Source: Pseudomonas capeferrum
GTDB lineage: Bacteria; Pseudomonadota; Gammaproteobacteria; Pseudomonadales; Pseudomonadaceae
DNA: 64,000 nucleotides
Assembly: GCF_013523055.1 (NCBI RefSeq)
Contig: NZ_JAAMQM010000003.1
Location: forward strand, 62,001 to 126,000
Direction: 5' to 3'
The stretch's first letter is position 1. Every line of letters begins with the position of its first letter. This document shows, one piece after another, positions 10,806 to 22,374 of the stretch. The translations under genes and the position numbers were made by a program. Below the pieces are notes generated by a model. The model did no database searches. It had not been told where the DNA came from and was given only the letters and a program-made list of their open reading frames with translations.

Positions 10806-10960
10806 GTACCTAATGTCCTAGCTGGGATTACTGTCTCGAAATCTACTGGTATCCAGTGCGTGAACATGAAGAGAATTCATGCAAAAGCGCAGTGCGTCTA
10901 AAAACCGCGCAGCTTTGCTATCATGCCGCACCTTCTGTTTATGCCCGACCAGGTAGTCCT

Positions 10961-14668
<3,708 letters not shown>

Positions 14669-14676
14669 TGCCGACA

Positions 14677-14705
14677 GGGGCCGTTTCTACGGCCCCCTTC
14701 ATTTC
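14677..14705 (+). terminator. Rho-independent terminator of metH
   Basis: GGGGCCGT-TTCT-ACGGCCCC stem starting 8 bases after the metH stop, followed by CTTCATTT. Good stem, modest T tract. Confidence 0.8.
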
Positions 14706-14849
14706 GGACGCAATCGAAGGCCGCCATTCGGACAGCTACAAGGTTCGATAAAAGAACCCGAGCTTCCCTCAGACCGCTCCGAGTGATCCTTCACGCATTT
14801 CGTCGATTGCCTACACTGTTCTTGATCGCCACCTGATCTGGAACCTTCG

Positions 14850-15068
14850 ATGAACGAACGTGACCCGAGCACACCCCCCACTTTCTGGCAAATGCTGCAG
14901 AGCATTCTTGCAGCCGCATTCGGCGTGCAGAGTGGAAAGAACCGCGAGCGGGATTTCACTCATGGGAAAGCCAGTCATTTCATTCTGCTGGGCACGGGGT
15001 TCCTCCTGGTATTCGTCCTGGTGCTGATCGGACTGGTCCAGTTGGCAATGCACCTTACCGCCCACTAG
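14850..15068 (+). CDS. DUF2970 family membrane protein
   Basis: A 72-residue protein with the DUF2970 pattern: an N-terminal TFWQMLQSILAAAFGVQS block, a charged linker (KNRERDF), and one C-terminal membrane helix (FILLGTGFLLVFVLVLIGL). This family is common in proteobacteria and its function is unknown. The ATG is preceded weakly by GGAA. It stands alone after metH. Confidence 0.8.
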   Translation: MNERDPSTPPTFWQMLQSILAAAFGVQSGKNRERDFTHGKASHFILLGTGFLLVFVLVLIGLVQLAMHLTAH

Positions 15069-15129
15069 AAACCGCAGCTCGCTCAGATGCGTTCTGCAGG
15101 CGACCAGGCTTCGCTCAGGTCCCAGAGTT

Positions 15130-15243
15130 CTACTGGTGACTGACCCAGTAGACTGCTGTCACGACGACCAGAATGATCAGGCAGAGGATCGCCCATGCAT
15201 CGACGCTACTGTCGGGCTTGCGGGTCTTGGTTGGGTTTCCCAT
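15130..15243 (-). CDS. 37-residue single-pass membrane protein
   Basis: A short open frame reading MGNPTKTRKPDSSVDAWA and then a hydrophobic segment (ILCLIILVVVTAVYWV) ending SHQ. The layout of a short basic cytoplasmic tail and one helix is that of a membrane microprotein; I recall near-identical small proteins in other Pseudomonas genomes but cannot check. GAGG lies upstream (AAGAGGCAATGCAATG). It converges with the DUF2970 gene. Function unknown. Confidence 0.6.
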   Translation of the reverse strand: MGNPTKTRKPDSSVDAWAILCLIILVVVTAVYWVSHQ

Positions 15244-15801
15244 TGCATTGCCTCTTGTAGTGATTATGGGAATGCATTTCTCACACTCAGCAGTTAAGCC
15301 TAGCAATGCCCTTCTCTCAAGCAGGGTCTTTCATTACGCGACAGGTGACAGTGCGGCTTTTGGGCATCATCTGTCTCAAAAAATCCAGAGCTTGGGTTGC
15401 GTGATGGCCGCGGAGCGCATGCCGTTGGCTGAAACTGTCCCACTTTTGGGGGCAATCTAATTTGTGGGGGCGACTGTCTTTGCTATGTCAGCTGACCCCT
15501 TCGCGGGCAAGCCGCTCCCACTGCGGCCGTGCCGATCACACTAAACTGCGGTATGCAGAGCCGTGGGAGCGGGTTTACCCGCGAAGCGCCGCGCTGGCGG
15601 CGCTCGATCTCAAGGGCGCCATAAAAACAAAGGCATGCACTGGCGGCCATACAACCAGCCTTATTTAGTCCAAATAGTTCTTTGCATATGCTAAAACTTC
15701 ACTTTAGCGCATAAACACAACCTGCTATCGTTCCTCGGCTCCGTTCCGGAGTGCGCGGCCGTGCGCGCGACTTGCTGCATGCAGCCTGAGACAGGACTTT
15801 T
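15244..15801. other. 558-base intergenic region ahead of cysI
   Basis: No gene I can support; short frames here have no ribosome site. It contains a REPIN (15500-15585) and, from about 15658 to 15720, an AT-rich stretch (including CATATGCTAAAACTTC) that probably holds the cysI promoter and could hold a CysB site, although I cannot define one. Confidence 0.5.
15500..15585. repeat. REPIN (paired inverted REP)
   Basis: Left arm TTCGCGGGCAAGCCGCTCCC at 15500, right arm GTGGGAGCGGGTTTACCCGC ending at 15585. This is the Pseudomonas REP core in inverted orientation, with the arms imperfect at about four positions. Confidence 0.8.
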
Positions 15802-17454
15802 ATGTACGTATACGACGAGTACGATCAGCGGATCATCGAGGACCGCGTCAAGCAGTTCCGTGATCAGACCCGCCGCTACCTGGCCGGTGAGCTGAGCGAA
15901 GAAGAATTCCGCCCTCTGCGCTTGCAGAACGGCCTCTATATCCAACGTTTCGCCCCGATGCTGCGCGTTGCCGTGCCTTACGGCCAGCTGAGCTCTCGCC
16001 AGGTTCGCACCCTGGCGAAGATCGCTCGTGACTACGACAAAGGCTACGCGCACATCAGCACCCGGCAGAACGTGCAGTACAACTGGCCGGCCCTGGAAGA
16101 CATCCCGGATATCCTGGCCGAGCTGGCCACCGTGCAAATGCACGCGATCCAGACCAGCGGCAACTGCCTGCGCAACACCACCACCGACCAGTTTGCCGGC
16201 GTGGCCGCCGATGAAGTCATCGACCCGCGCCCATGGTGCGAGATCGTGCGCCAGTGGACCACTTTCCACCCCGAATTCGCCTACCTGCCGCGCAAGTTCA
16301 AGATCGCCATCAACGGCTCGAAGGAAGACCGCGCGGCGATCGAAGTGCACGATATCGGCCTCGAGCCGGTGCGCAACGAAGCAGGCGAACTGGGCTTCCG
16401 CGTCCTGGTCGGTGGTGGGTTGGGTCGTACTCCGGTGGTTGGCTCGTTCATCAACGAGTTCTTGCCGTGGCAGGACCTGATCAGCTACCTCGACGCGATC
16501 CTGCGCGTGTACAACCGTTACGGTCGCCGTGACAACAAGTACAAGGCACGGATCAAGATCCTGGTGAAGGCCCTGACCCCGGAAGTCTTCGCCGAAAAGG
16601 TCGAGGCCGAGATGGTCCACCTGCGCGGCGGCAGCAACACGCTGACCGAGGAAGAAGTGCAGCGTGTGTCGCGCCACTTCGTCGATCCCGAATACAAGGC
16701 CCTGGCCAACGTCGACTACAGCGCCCTGGACCAGGAGCATCCTGGCTTCGCTCGCTGGCGTTCGCGCAACACCCAGGCCCACAAGCGTCCCGGCTATATC
16801 GCCGTGACCTTGTCGCTCAAGCCTACTGGCGTCGCGCCAGGCGACTTGACCGACAAGCAGCTGGATGCCGTGGCAGACCTGGCCGACGAGTACAGTTTCG
16901 GCCTGCTGCGCACTTCCCACGAGCAGAACATCATCCTCGCCGACGTCGAGCAGAGTCGGCTTCATGCATTGTGGTTGGTGTTGCGCGAGCAAGGTTTCGC
17001 TACCCCGAACGTCGGTTTGCTGACCGACATCATCTGCTGCCCTGGCGGCGATTACTGCTCCCTGGCTAACGCCAAGTCGATCCCGATCGCCGAATCCATC
17101 CAACGTCGCTTCGACGACCTGGACTACCTGTTCGACATCGGCGAGCTGGACCTGAACATTTCCGGCTGCATGAATGCCTGCGGCCACCATCATGTCGGCC
17201 ATATCGGTATTCTTGGCGTGGACAAGAAAGGCGAAGAGTTCTACCAGGTGTCCTTGGGCGGCAATGCCGCACGCGGTGCCAGCCTGGGCAAGATTCTCGG
17301 CCCATCCTTTGCCCAGGAGCAGATGGCTGAAGTGATCGAGAAGATCATCTCGGTGTACGTGGAAAAACGCACCGAAGAAGAACGCTTCATCGACACCTAC
17401 CAGCGTATCGGCATCGACCCCTTCAAGGAGCGCGTCTATGCAGCGAATCATTAA
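15802..17454 (+). CDS. cysI: Nitrite/sulfite reductase hemoprotein (CysI type)
   Basis: A 550-residue assimilatory sulfite reductase that takes sulfite to sulfide with six electrons. The siroheme/4Fe-4S site is complete: Cys413-X5-Cys419 (CCPGGDYC) and Cys456-X3-Cys460 (SGCMNACGHH). The N-terminal half carries the parachute domain with Arg-rich substrate loops (HISTRQNVQYNWP). Pseudomonas uses this form, which is shorter on the N-side than enterobacterial CysI and has no CysJ flavoprotein partner next to it. The downstream DUF934 gene overlaps by 17 bases. It is the natural sink for the sulfite that the desulfurisation region would release. Confidence 0.93.
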   Translation: MYVYDEYDQRIIEDRVKQFRDQTRRYLAGELSEEEFRPLRLQNGLYIQRFAPMLRVAVPYGQLSSRQVRTLAKIARDYDKGYAHISTRQNVQYNWPALEDIPDILAELATVQMHAIQTSGNCLRNTTTDQFAGVAADEVIDPRPWCEIVRQWTTFHPEFAYLPRKFKIAINGSKEDRAAIEVHDIGLEPVRNEAGELGFRVLVGGGLGRTPVVGSFINEFLPWQDLISYLDAILRVYNRYGRRDNKYKARIKILVKALTPEVFAEKVEAEMVHLRGGSNTLTEEEVQRVSRHFVDPEYKALANVDYSALDQEHPGFARWRSRNTQAHKRPGYIAVTLSLKPTGVAPGDLTDKQLDAVADLADEYSFGLLRTSHEQNIILADVEQSRLHALWLVLREQGFATPNVGLLTDIICCPGGDYCSLANAKSIPIAESIQRRFDDLDYLFDIGELDLNISGCMNACGHHHVGHIGILGVDKKGEEFYQVSLGGNAARGASLGKILGPSFAQEQMAEVIEKIISVYVEKRTEEERFIDTYQRIGIDPFKERVYAANH

Positions 17455-17932
17455 GAACAACCAGCTCGTCGATGAAACCTGGCACTTGTTGCCCAAGGAC
17501 GCCTCGTTCGACGAGCTGACCAACTGCGACGACTACATCGTGCCGCTGCAACTGTGGCGCGATCACGGCCACGCGCTCAAGGCCCGCGATGGCGGCCTGG
17601 GTGTATGGCTGGACAGCGACGAAGAGGCCGAGGAAATCGGTGACGACGTCGAGCACTTCCAGGTCATCGCGTTGAACTTCCCGGCTTTCACCGACGGGCG
17701 CAACTACTCCAACGCGCGTCTGTTGCGTGATCGCTACAAGTTCAAGGGTGAGTTGCGCGCCATCGGCGACGTCTTGCGTGACCAGCTGTTCTACCTGGCT
17801 CGCTGCGGTTTCGATGCCTTCGCGATCCGCCCCGACAAGGACCCGGAAGATGCGTTGCAAGGCCTGAAGGACTTCTCGGTGACCTACCAGGCGGCCGCCG
17901 ACGAGCCTCTGCCGCTGTTCCGCCGTCGCTGA
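17438..17932 (+). CDS. DUF934 protein, sulfite reductase partner
   Basis: A 164-residue DUF934 protein (ALKARDGGLGVWLDSDEE, then NFPAFTDGRNYS and DQLFYLARCGFDAF). Members are encoded almost always directly after cysI-type genes and are thought to help the sulfite reductase, though their exact role is unclear. Its ATG lies 17 bases inside the cysI reading frame, so translation is coupled. Confidence 0.88.
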   Translation: MQRIIKNNQLVDETWHLLPKDASFDELTNCDDYIVPLQLWRDHGHALKARDGGLGVWLDSDEEAEEIGDDVEHFQVIALNFPAFTDGRNYSNARLLRDRYKFKGELRAIGDVLRDQLFYLARCGFDAFAIRPDKDPEDALQGLKDFSVTYQAAADEPLPLFRRR

Positions 17933-18101
17933 TTCGTTACGGTAGGCCAACCAAGGAAACCATCCGGTTGTCGTTGTGGGTGATCCGGCGTTTGTACCTA
18001 CAGGAAAACGTGCGGATTGCCGCCCAACGGGTAAGAATCTGTCTGACCCGTTGAGCGGCACTGTCGCACAAAGAACAAACCTCTCAAGTGCGGTGCATAC
18101 C

Positions 18102-18217
18102 CTGTGGGAGCGGCGGTTCGCCGATGCGAATTACCCGTGAACAACGGCGAAGCTGGTGCCATAACCCGCGTGTGCCTGCTTCGCGGGTAAATCGCATCGG
18201 CGAACCACCGCCCACAG
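18102..18217. repeat. REPIN
   Basis: Arms CTGTGGGAGCGGCGGTTCGC (18102 on, continuing CGATGCGA) and its near-perfect complement ending at 18217, with an inner TTACCCG/CGGGTAA pair. This is the GCGGTTCGCCGATGCGA variant also seen at 52.4 kb. The rest of the 422-base gap (17933-18354) holds only a terminator at 18247. Confidence 0.85.
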
Positions 18218-18246
18218 GTTACCCTTCCGGTCCGATCGTTCTTGCG

Positions 18247-18278
18247 ACAGCCCGCCTTCTGGCGGGCTGTTTCGTCTC
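18247..18278 (+). terminator. Rho-independent terminator
   Basis: ACAGCCCGCC-TTCT-GGCGGGCTGT stem followed by TTCGTCTC. It lies downstream of the cysI-DUF934 pair and also faces the tail of the NEL-like remnant, so it may act for both strands. Confidence 0.75.
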
Positions 18279-18354
18279 GGGCGAAGTACCGAAGCGGTGC
18301 ATGACTGCCAGTCACCATCCGCCGCCCTGGCAAACACCACATTGGCAACGATGC

Positions 18355-18690
18355 TTAAACGCGATGGCGCCTTAGCGCTTCCTTGGTGAGCTCGATGATC
18401 AAGCGATGCTGTGTCGCCCGCCGGTCTCTTGCGACCTCCTCGACGCGTTCCAGGCAGGTCTGCTCAGACGTCCAATCCATTTGCGCTTCCAATGCCGCCA
18501 GGCGTTCGTAGAATGTGCGATCGGCCGCATCGAAGCGCGATGGATACATCTGCCTGAGGTAGTCCTGCCAGAACTCCCGCTCCGCCAAGGACTGGCCAAG
18601 TGCTTCGGGCGTCTCGGCCGTGATGATGTCACCCTTGGCATTGCTCAACTGCGCCGCAGAAACGCCGCTAAAGTGCTGGGGCCACGCCAC
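18355..18690 (-). pseudogene. C-terminal remnant of an NEL-type (E3 ligase-like) effector
   Basis: About 110 codons ending at 18355 resemble the extreme C-terminus of the large NEL/leucine-rich-repeat effectors found in Pseudomonas: SAAQLSNAKGDIITAETPE, SLAEREFWQDYLRQMYPSRF, a helical stretch, then LIIELTKEALRRH. The catalytic Cys region and the repeats are missing, and homology stops abruptly near 18690, exactly where the hcp remnant starts on the other strand. I read this as a deletion scar. The assignment is by memory of family tails and needs a search. Confidence 0.5.
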
Positions 18691-18692
18691 TG

Positions 18693-18971
18693 TTGTATGG
18701 GGCGCTGGCCACCGGCGAAATGCTGACCGAGGTAGAGGTGATGTGGTACCGCACGTCAACCGATGGCACGCAGGAGCACTTATTCACCACCTTTCTCGAG
18801 GACGCTATCGTCGTCGACATCAGTACAGTGCTGCCTCACGCACAGAACCCCAGCAACGCCTCCTACACTCAACTGGTCAAGGTAGCCATGAACTATCGCA
18901 AGATCACCTGACGCCACGTGACCGCCAACACCGAGGCATCGGATGACTGGCGCAAACTCAAGCAGTACTAG
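18693..18971 (+). pseudogene. Broken hcp gene (type VI secretion tube), C-terminal part
   Basis: The frame reads LYGALATGEMLTEVEVMWYR, then TLEDAIVVDIST-like Hcp sequence, NAMNYRKIT-like end and a TGA at 18909. Reading through the TGA gives RHVTANTEASDDWR and a TAG at 18969. Hcp1-type proteins have KISW/KITWxHxxANTxASDDWR here, so the TGA replaces the conserved TGG (Trp) codon. The first half of the gene is gone. This is therefore a 5'-deleted, nonsense-mutated hcp remnant. Confidence 0.8.
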
Positions 18972-19047
18972 CTGCGTCTGGCTTGCGTCCGGCGGTGAGC
19001 CGGTCGCTCGTGTCACCTACGCGAGACCATGACGCCATCCGCAGCCA

Positions 19048-19749
19048 CTACCAAGGCAATGGCGTTCCATCGTAGGCATGGAAGCTGCCGCTGGCGTCCG
19101 GCCCGAGACTGTCGATGACCCGCAGCAGGTCCTGCGCCGCAACGCCAGCGGATCGACCGATCTCGGCGCCACGAAAGGGTTGCGAAAGCCGCGTATTCAC
19201 TGTCCCCGGATGCAACGCCAAAAGCACCGCATTCGGCTGGCTGCGTCGGACTTCGATCGAAGCCGTCTTGATCAACATGTTCAGCGCGGCCTTGGAGGCG
19301 CGGTAGCTATACCAACCACCGAGGCGGTTGTCTTCGATACTGCCGACCTTGGCCGAGAGCATTGCCAGCACCCCACGTTGCCGATCCAACAGCCCGGTAA
19401 AATAACGTAGCAACAATGCAGGACCGAAGGTGTTGACCTCGAAGGTGGCAAGCAGTTGGCCGTGGTCGAGATCATCAAGACGTTTTTCCGGCATGAAATC
19501 CGCGTTGTGGAGCACGCCGGCGGCGTTGAGGATCAGGTGAAATGGCTCCTGCTGTGCCAGCACACCAGCGGCCTGTTCGATACTTGCAGCATCGGACAGA
19601 TCGAGGGTGGGTATCGTCGAGCGGCCGAGCTCGATCACTGCGCCGCATCGCAGGTTATTACGCAAGGCTTCAGCCAGCGCCGCGCCGATGCCTCCAGAGG
19701 CACCTATCACAAGCGCGCGAAATCCATCCGGAAATGACTCCATTGGCAT
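19048..19749 (-). CDS. Short-chain dehydrogenase/reductase
   Basis: A 233-residue SDR protein. The cofactor loop GASGGIGAAL is at about residues 14-23, NAAG is at about 75, and the catalytic YxxxK appears as YRASKAAL. The ATG at 19749 has GGAG six bases upstream; a GTG at 19761 is less likely. It resembles the small CsgA-like SDRs of pseudomonads, whose substrates are unknown. No operon partner. Confidence 0.83.
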   Translation of the reverse strand: MPMESFPDGFRALVIGASGGIGAALAEALRNNLRCGAVIELGRSTIPTLDLSDAASIEQAAGVLAQQEPFHLILNAAGVLHNADFMPEKRLDDLDHGQLLATFEVNTFGPALLLRYFTGLLDRQRGVLAMLSAKVGSIEDNRLGGWYSYRASKAALNMLIKTASIEVRRSQPNAVLLALHPGTVNTRLSQPFRGAEIGRSAGVAAQDLLRVIDSLGPDASGSFHAYDGTPLPW

Positions 19750-20172
19750 GTTGATCTCCACCGCTATATGCCCTATATCGAAGTCGGCATCGCGTCGACT
19801 TCTTCTCCAAGACCGATATGGGTGAACAGCAGCTGGGCTCTTCGTTCAACTTCGAGGAGCTCATCGGCATGGGCTGAAGATTTCCGACAGCCAGAAGGTC
19901 GGCCTGCCATTCACTTCTCTAACGCAGGATCAAGAATCCCAACGATGGTATCGAGTCGTAATTACTGTTTTACACTCAAAGCTTCTGATCGGACGACACC
20001 CTATAAAGGATCGCGGGAAATTAATAACGCATAGGCTTTGGTTATACAAACCACAGCGTTGCAAGACCCGCCAAAGCACGAATCCCGTGACCTGCTCAAG
20101 GGATTCGCGCTTGCTTGATGGCGCTAAAGGCGTCGCACAAGCGCCTGTCGCTAGCCTGCACAGCGAATCGGT
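19750..20172. other. 423-base gap between the SDR gene and the creatinine island
   Basis: No gene supported. The DNA becomes noticeably more AT-rich from about 19920, the likely left edge of the creatinine island. It contains a hairpin that may terminate the symporter operon (20073-20112). Confidence 0.45.
20073..20112 (-). terminator. Possible terminator of the symporter operon
   Basis: AAGCACGAATCCC at 20074-20086 pairs with GGGATTCGCGCTT at 20100-20112 (one mismatch). On the minus strand it follows the 43-residue gene by about 60 bases and ends GTGCTTTGG. Short T run. Confidence 0.45.
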
Positions 20173-20304
20173 TTACACCAGATCCGTGCCGTCACGTTTA
20201 GCCTTGCGCATGTCTCGGTACAAACTGACGCACAAGGTGATCAGCACGGCTGCCGCAATAACGGGCCAGATCAATACATACAGGGTTAACGCAAAACTGG
20301 ACAT
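20173..20304 (-). CDS. Putative transporter small subunit (43 residues)
   Basis: An open frame of 43 codons reading MSSFALTLYVLIWPVIAAAV, then LITLCVSLYRDMRKAKRDGTD. It has one long membrane helix and a basic cytoplasmic tail. Small proteins of this type are found beside sodium:solute symporters in pseudomonads and are annotated as putative transporter small subunits. The ATG lies 19 bases inside the end of the symporter gene, with AAGGAGT upstream, so translation is coupled. Probably an accessory subunit of the symporter. Confidence 0.75.
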   Translation of the reverse strand: MSSFALTLYVLIWPVIAAAVLITLCVSLYRDMRKAKRDGTDLV

Positions 20305-21956
20305 GGGGTAACTCCTTCGTCTTCAGTAGCGGCATCGGTATTCCCGTGGAAGGCCACGACGCGCTCGTTGATGCAGTCAAAGTCAAAATCTTCGTTGGAC
20401 AACAAGCTCACCAACACGCAAACCACCGTGCTGACGCCATAGGCTGTGAGTGAGCTGAGCAAGACCGGGTAATCACGCAAAAAGCCGAACGCAAAAGGCG
20501 CGAGAATCAAGAACGCGAGTCCACCCAGTATGAATCCCACCTTGCGCCCGAAGAAGCCGAAGGCCATCAAGCCAATTACCACCCCGCCACCGATCGATGC
20601 AAACAGCTCGAAAGACAATGCCACGACACCTTCTAACTCGAGCAGCTCGAAGCGCGCGACCAGAAACATCAAAAAGCCTGCGAAGGCCGCACTGGTAAAA
20701 GCGGCATTGGTGATCCGCCCCCAGTACAGACTGGCGATGACCGGGAACACGATGGCGCCCCATAACGCGCCCACGAAGATGAGCATGGTCAGGATGTCCA
20801 ACTTGAGGCTGGCGAATACGACGGCAAGCATCGTTGCAACGACCATGGTCAGGCGCCCTACGAACAACATGGTTTTGGCGTTCGGCTTGCCTTTGGCCAG
20901 GTTCTTGCCATATACGTCAGTCATCACCAGCGCGGACAGCGCCGATAAATCCGAATCGGCGGTCGATGACAGCGAGCCGATTACCATGATGAAAAACAGC
21001 CCGATTGCAAACGGCGGCAAGTAGGTCGAGGCCATTTGCGGAATCAGATTATTCAAGTCACCCTCCACCGGTTGCACCCCGGCCAGCAAGGCGAGAAAAC
21101 CCAACATGCCCAAACCAATCACAATCGAAGCGTAGCCAATGGTGGCCGTGACAAAGGTCGACTTCATCAAGTCTTCACGCACCGCAAACAATCGCTGAGC
21201 AATGGTTTGGTTACCAATGGCGTAAGCCAGTACTGCAACGAAATAGGGTGCACCCTGTTCCAGAATGGCGGTTTTCGAATAAAAGCTGGCTTGCTCCGGG
21301 GAAAGGGTCGGCATGCCTTGGGCAAAGAGTTCCGGACCGCCCAACTGAAAGAAGATAATTGGAATGATCACTACCGCGGCGAAGATCATGGCGAACAACT
21401 GGCCGAAGTCAGTCAGGACTGAAGAGCGAAAGCCTGACCAAATGGTGTAACCCAGAATCCCGAAACCGGCGATCAACACCCCGTGAACAAAACTCAGCGG
21501 AGACAGCACGGCAACCAGGGCGCCGGCAGCAGTAAAATTGACCATCAAACTGATCATGCTGCCGACGATATTGGAGCCTGCCAGAATCATCTGGCTGGAA
21601 CGCCCATGACGGGCGTGCATGATCTCTGCCAGGGTATGGGCCTTGGGCGCCAGTGCGCGAAAGCGCCGGCCAAAGGGATAGATAAACAGAATCATCAACG
21701 CGCCCCAGAAACCGTAATGCAGCGCGCCGGAGAGGCCGAACTTGTAGCCAGAACTGGCAGCCGCATAGAAGGAGGCAGCCCAGATCCAGGTGGCGGTCAT
21801 GCTGGCAGCCGCCATGCCAAAACCGATTGAGTTATTGGAAACCATATAGCCGTCGACGTTTTCGTCCTTGCGCCCCACGCGCAACGACACCAGAAAAGTC
21901 AAGCCATAGAAACACAGCAGAAGCAGCAAAACGGTAGGGGTGGAAAGTTGGTACAT
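20286..21956 (-). CDS. Sodium:solute symporter (SSS family)
   Basis: A 556-residue permease with about 13 membrane segments. The N-terminus (MYQLSTPTVLLLLLCFYGLTF) follows a strong ribosome site (AAAGGAGAAAGG), so I reject the longer frame to 22028. Recognisable SSS features: the TATWIWAASFYAAASSGYKFG core near residues 50-70 and the sodium-site region SLSSTADSDLSALSALVMTD. This subgroup often carries urea, amino acids or related nitrogen compounds. Its place beside creatinase and creatininase suggests creatinine, creatine or sarcosine uptake. Confidence 0.87.
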   Translation of the reverse strand: MYQLSTPTVLLLLLCFYGLTFLVSLRVGRKDENVDGYMVSNNSIGFGMAAASMTATWIWAASFYAAASSGYKFGLSGALHYGFWGALMILFIYPFGRRFRALAPKAHTLAEIMHARHGRSSQMILAGSNIVGSMISLMVNFTAAGALVAVLSPLSFVHGVLIAGFGILGYTIWSGFRSSVLTDFGQLFAMIFAAVVIIPIIFFQLGGPELFAQGMPTLSPEQASFYSKTAILEQGAPYFVAVLAYAIGNQTIAQRLFAVREDLMKSTFVTATIGYASIVIGLGMLGFLALLAGVQPVEGDLNNLIPQMASTYLPPFAIGLFFIMVIGSLSSTADSDLSALSALVMTDVYGKNLAKGKPNAKTMLFVGRLTMVVATMLAVVFASLKLDILTMLIFVGALWGAIVFPVIASLYWGRITNAAFTSAAFAGFLMFLVARFELLELEGVVALSFELFASIGGGVVIGLMAFGFFGRKVGFILGGLAFLILAPFAFGFLRDYPVLLSSLTAYGVSTVVCVLVSLLSNEDFDFDCINERVVAFHGNTDAATEDEGVTPCPVLR

Positions 21957-22374
21957 TCCTTTCTCCTTTATGTGCGCCACGGTCACCCCACACGCAATGA
22001 GGGACCGATCTCGACAGGCGCAAAACAACCCAGGATTCCTGCCAGGCAGGTAAGAGCGGACAGCGGTCCGCTGGGTTGTATCGTGAAGGCTGACAAGAGA
22101 CGGAGCGCAAAGGACGCTCCACGTCTGAAGGCAAAGCGTGCGCTAGCACGTTGAGCCCGGTGCTTGTAGCAATGGCCGACAATAGCCGGAAGATAGGTTC
22201 TGCATCAGAACAGCTCTGACACGAACCGAGCGGATTATACAGATTTTGGGCGGATACTACCGACCAAGCAGCCTATCCGGCATAGGCTGGCCCGGTTCCC
22301 CAAGCCAAGTGGATGGCAACGCTGGGGCTTGATCCAGCCAACGTGACGAAACCAATGGCAGATGCCTGGGCCGA
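21957..22374. other. 418-base leader of the symporter operon
   Basis: No gene supported. On the minus strand it carries a TATAAT at 22239-22234 without a good -35 hexamer. Just downstream is a GTTCTG-N3-CAGAAC inverted repeat at 22197-22211, placed where a repressor would block the transcript start. The leader from there to the symporter is about 240 bases and contains several GC hairpins. Confidence 0.4.

Noticed and set aside
10806..10960. Cobalamin riboswitch ahead of metH
   Set aside because: The leader is too short and lacks the B12-box pattern.
15691..17523. 610-codon open frame on the minus strand
   Set aside because: Opposite cysI, which has all cluster cysteines; shadow frame.
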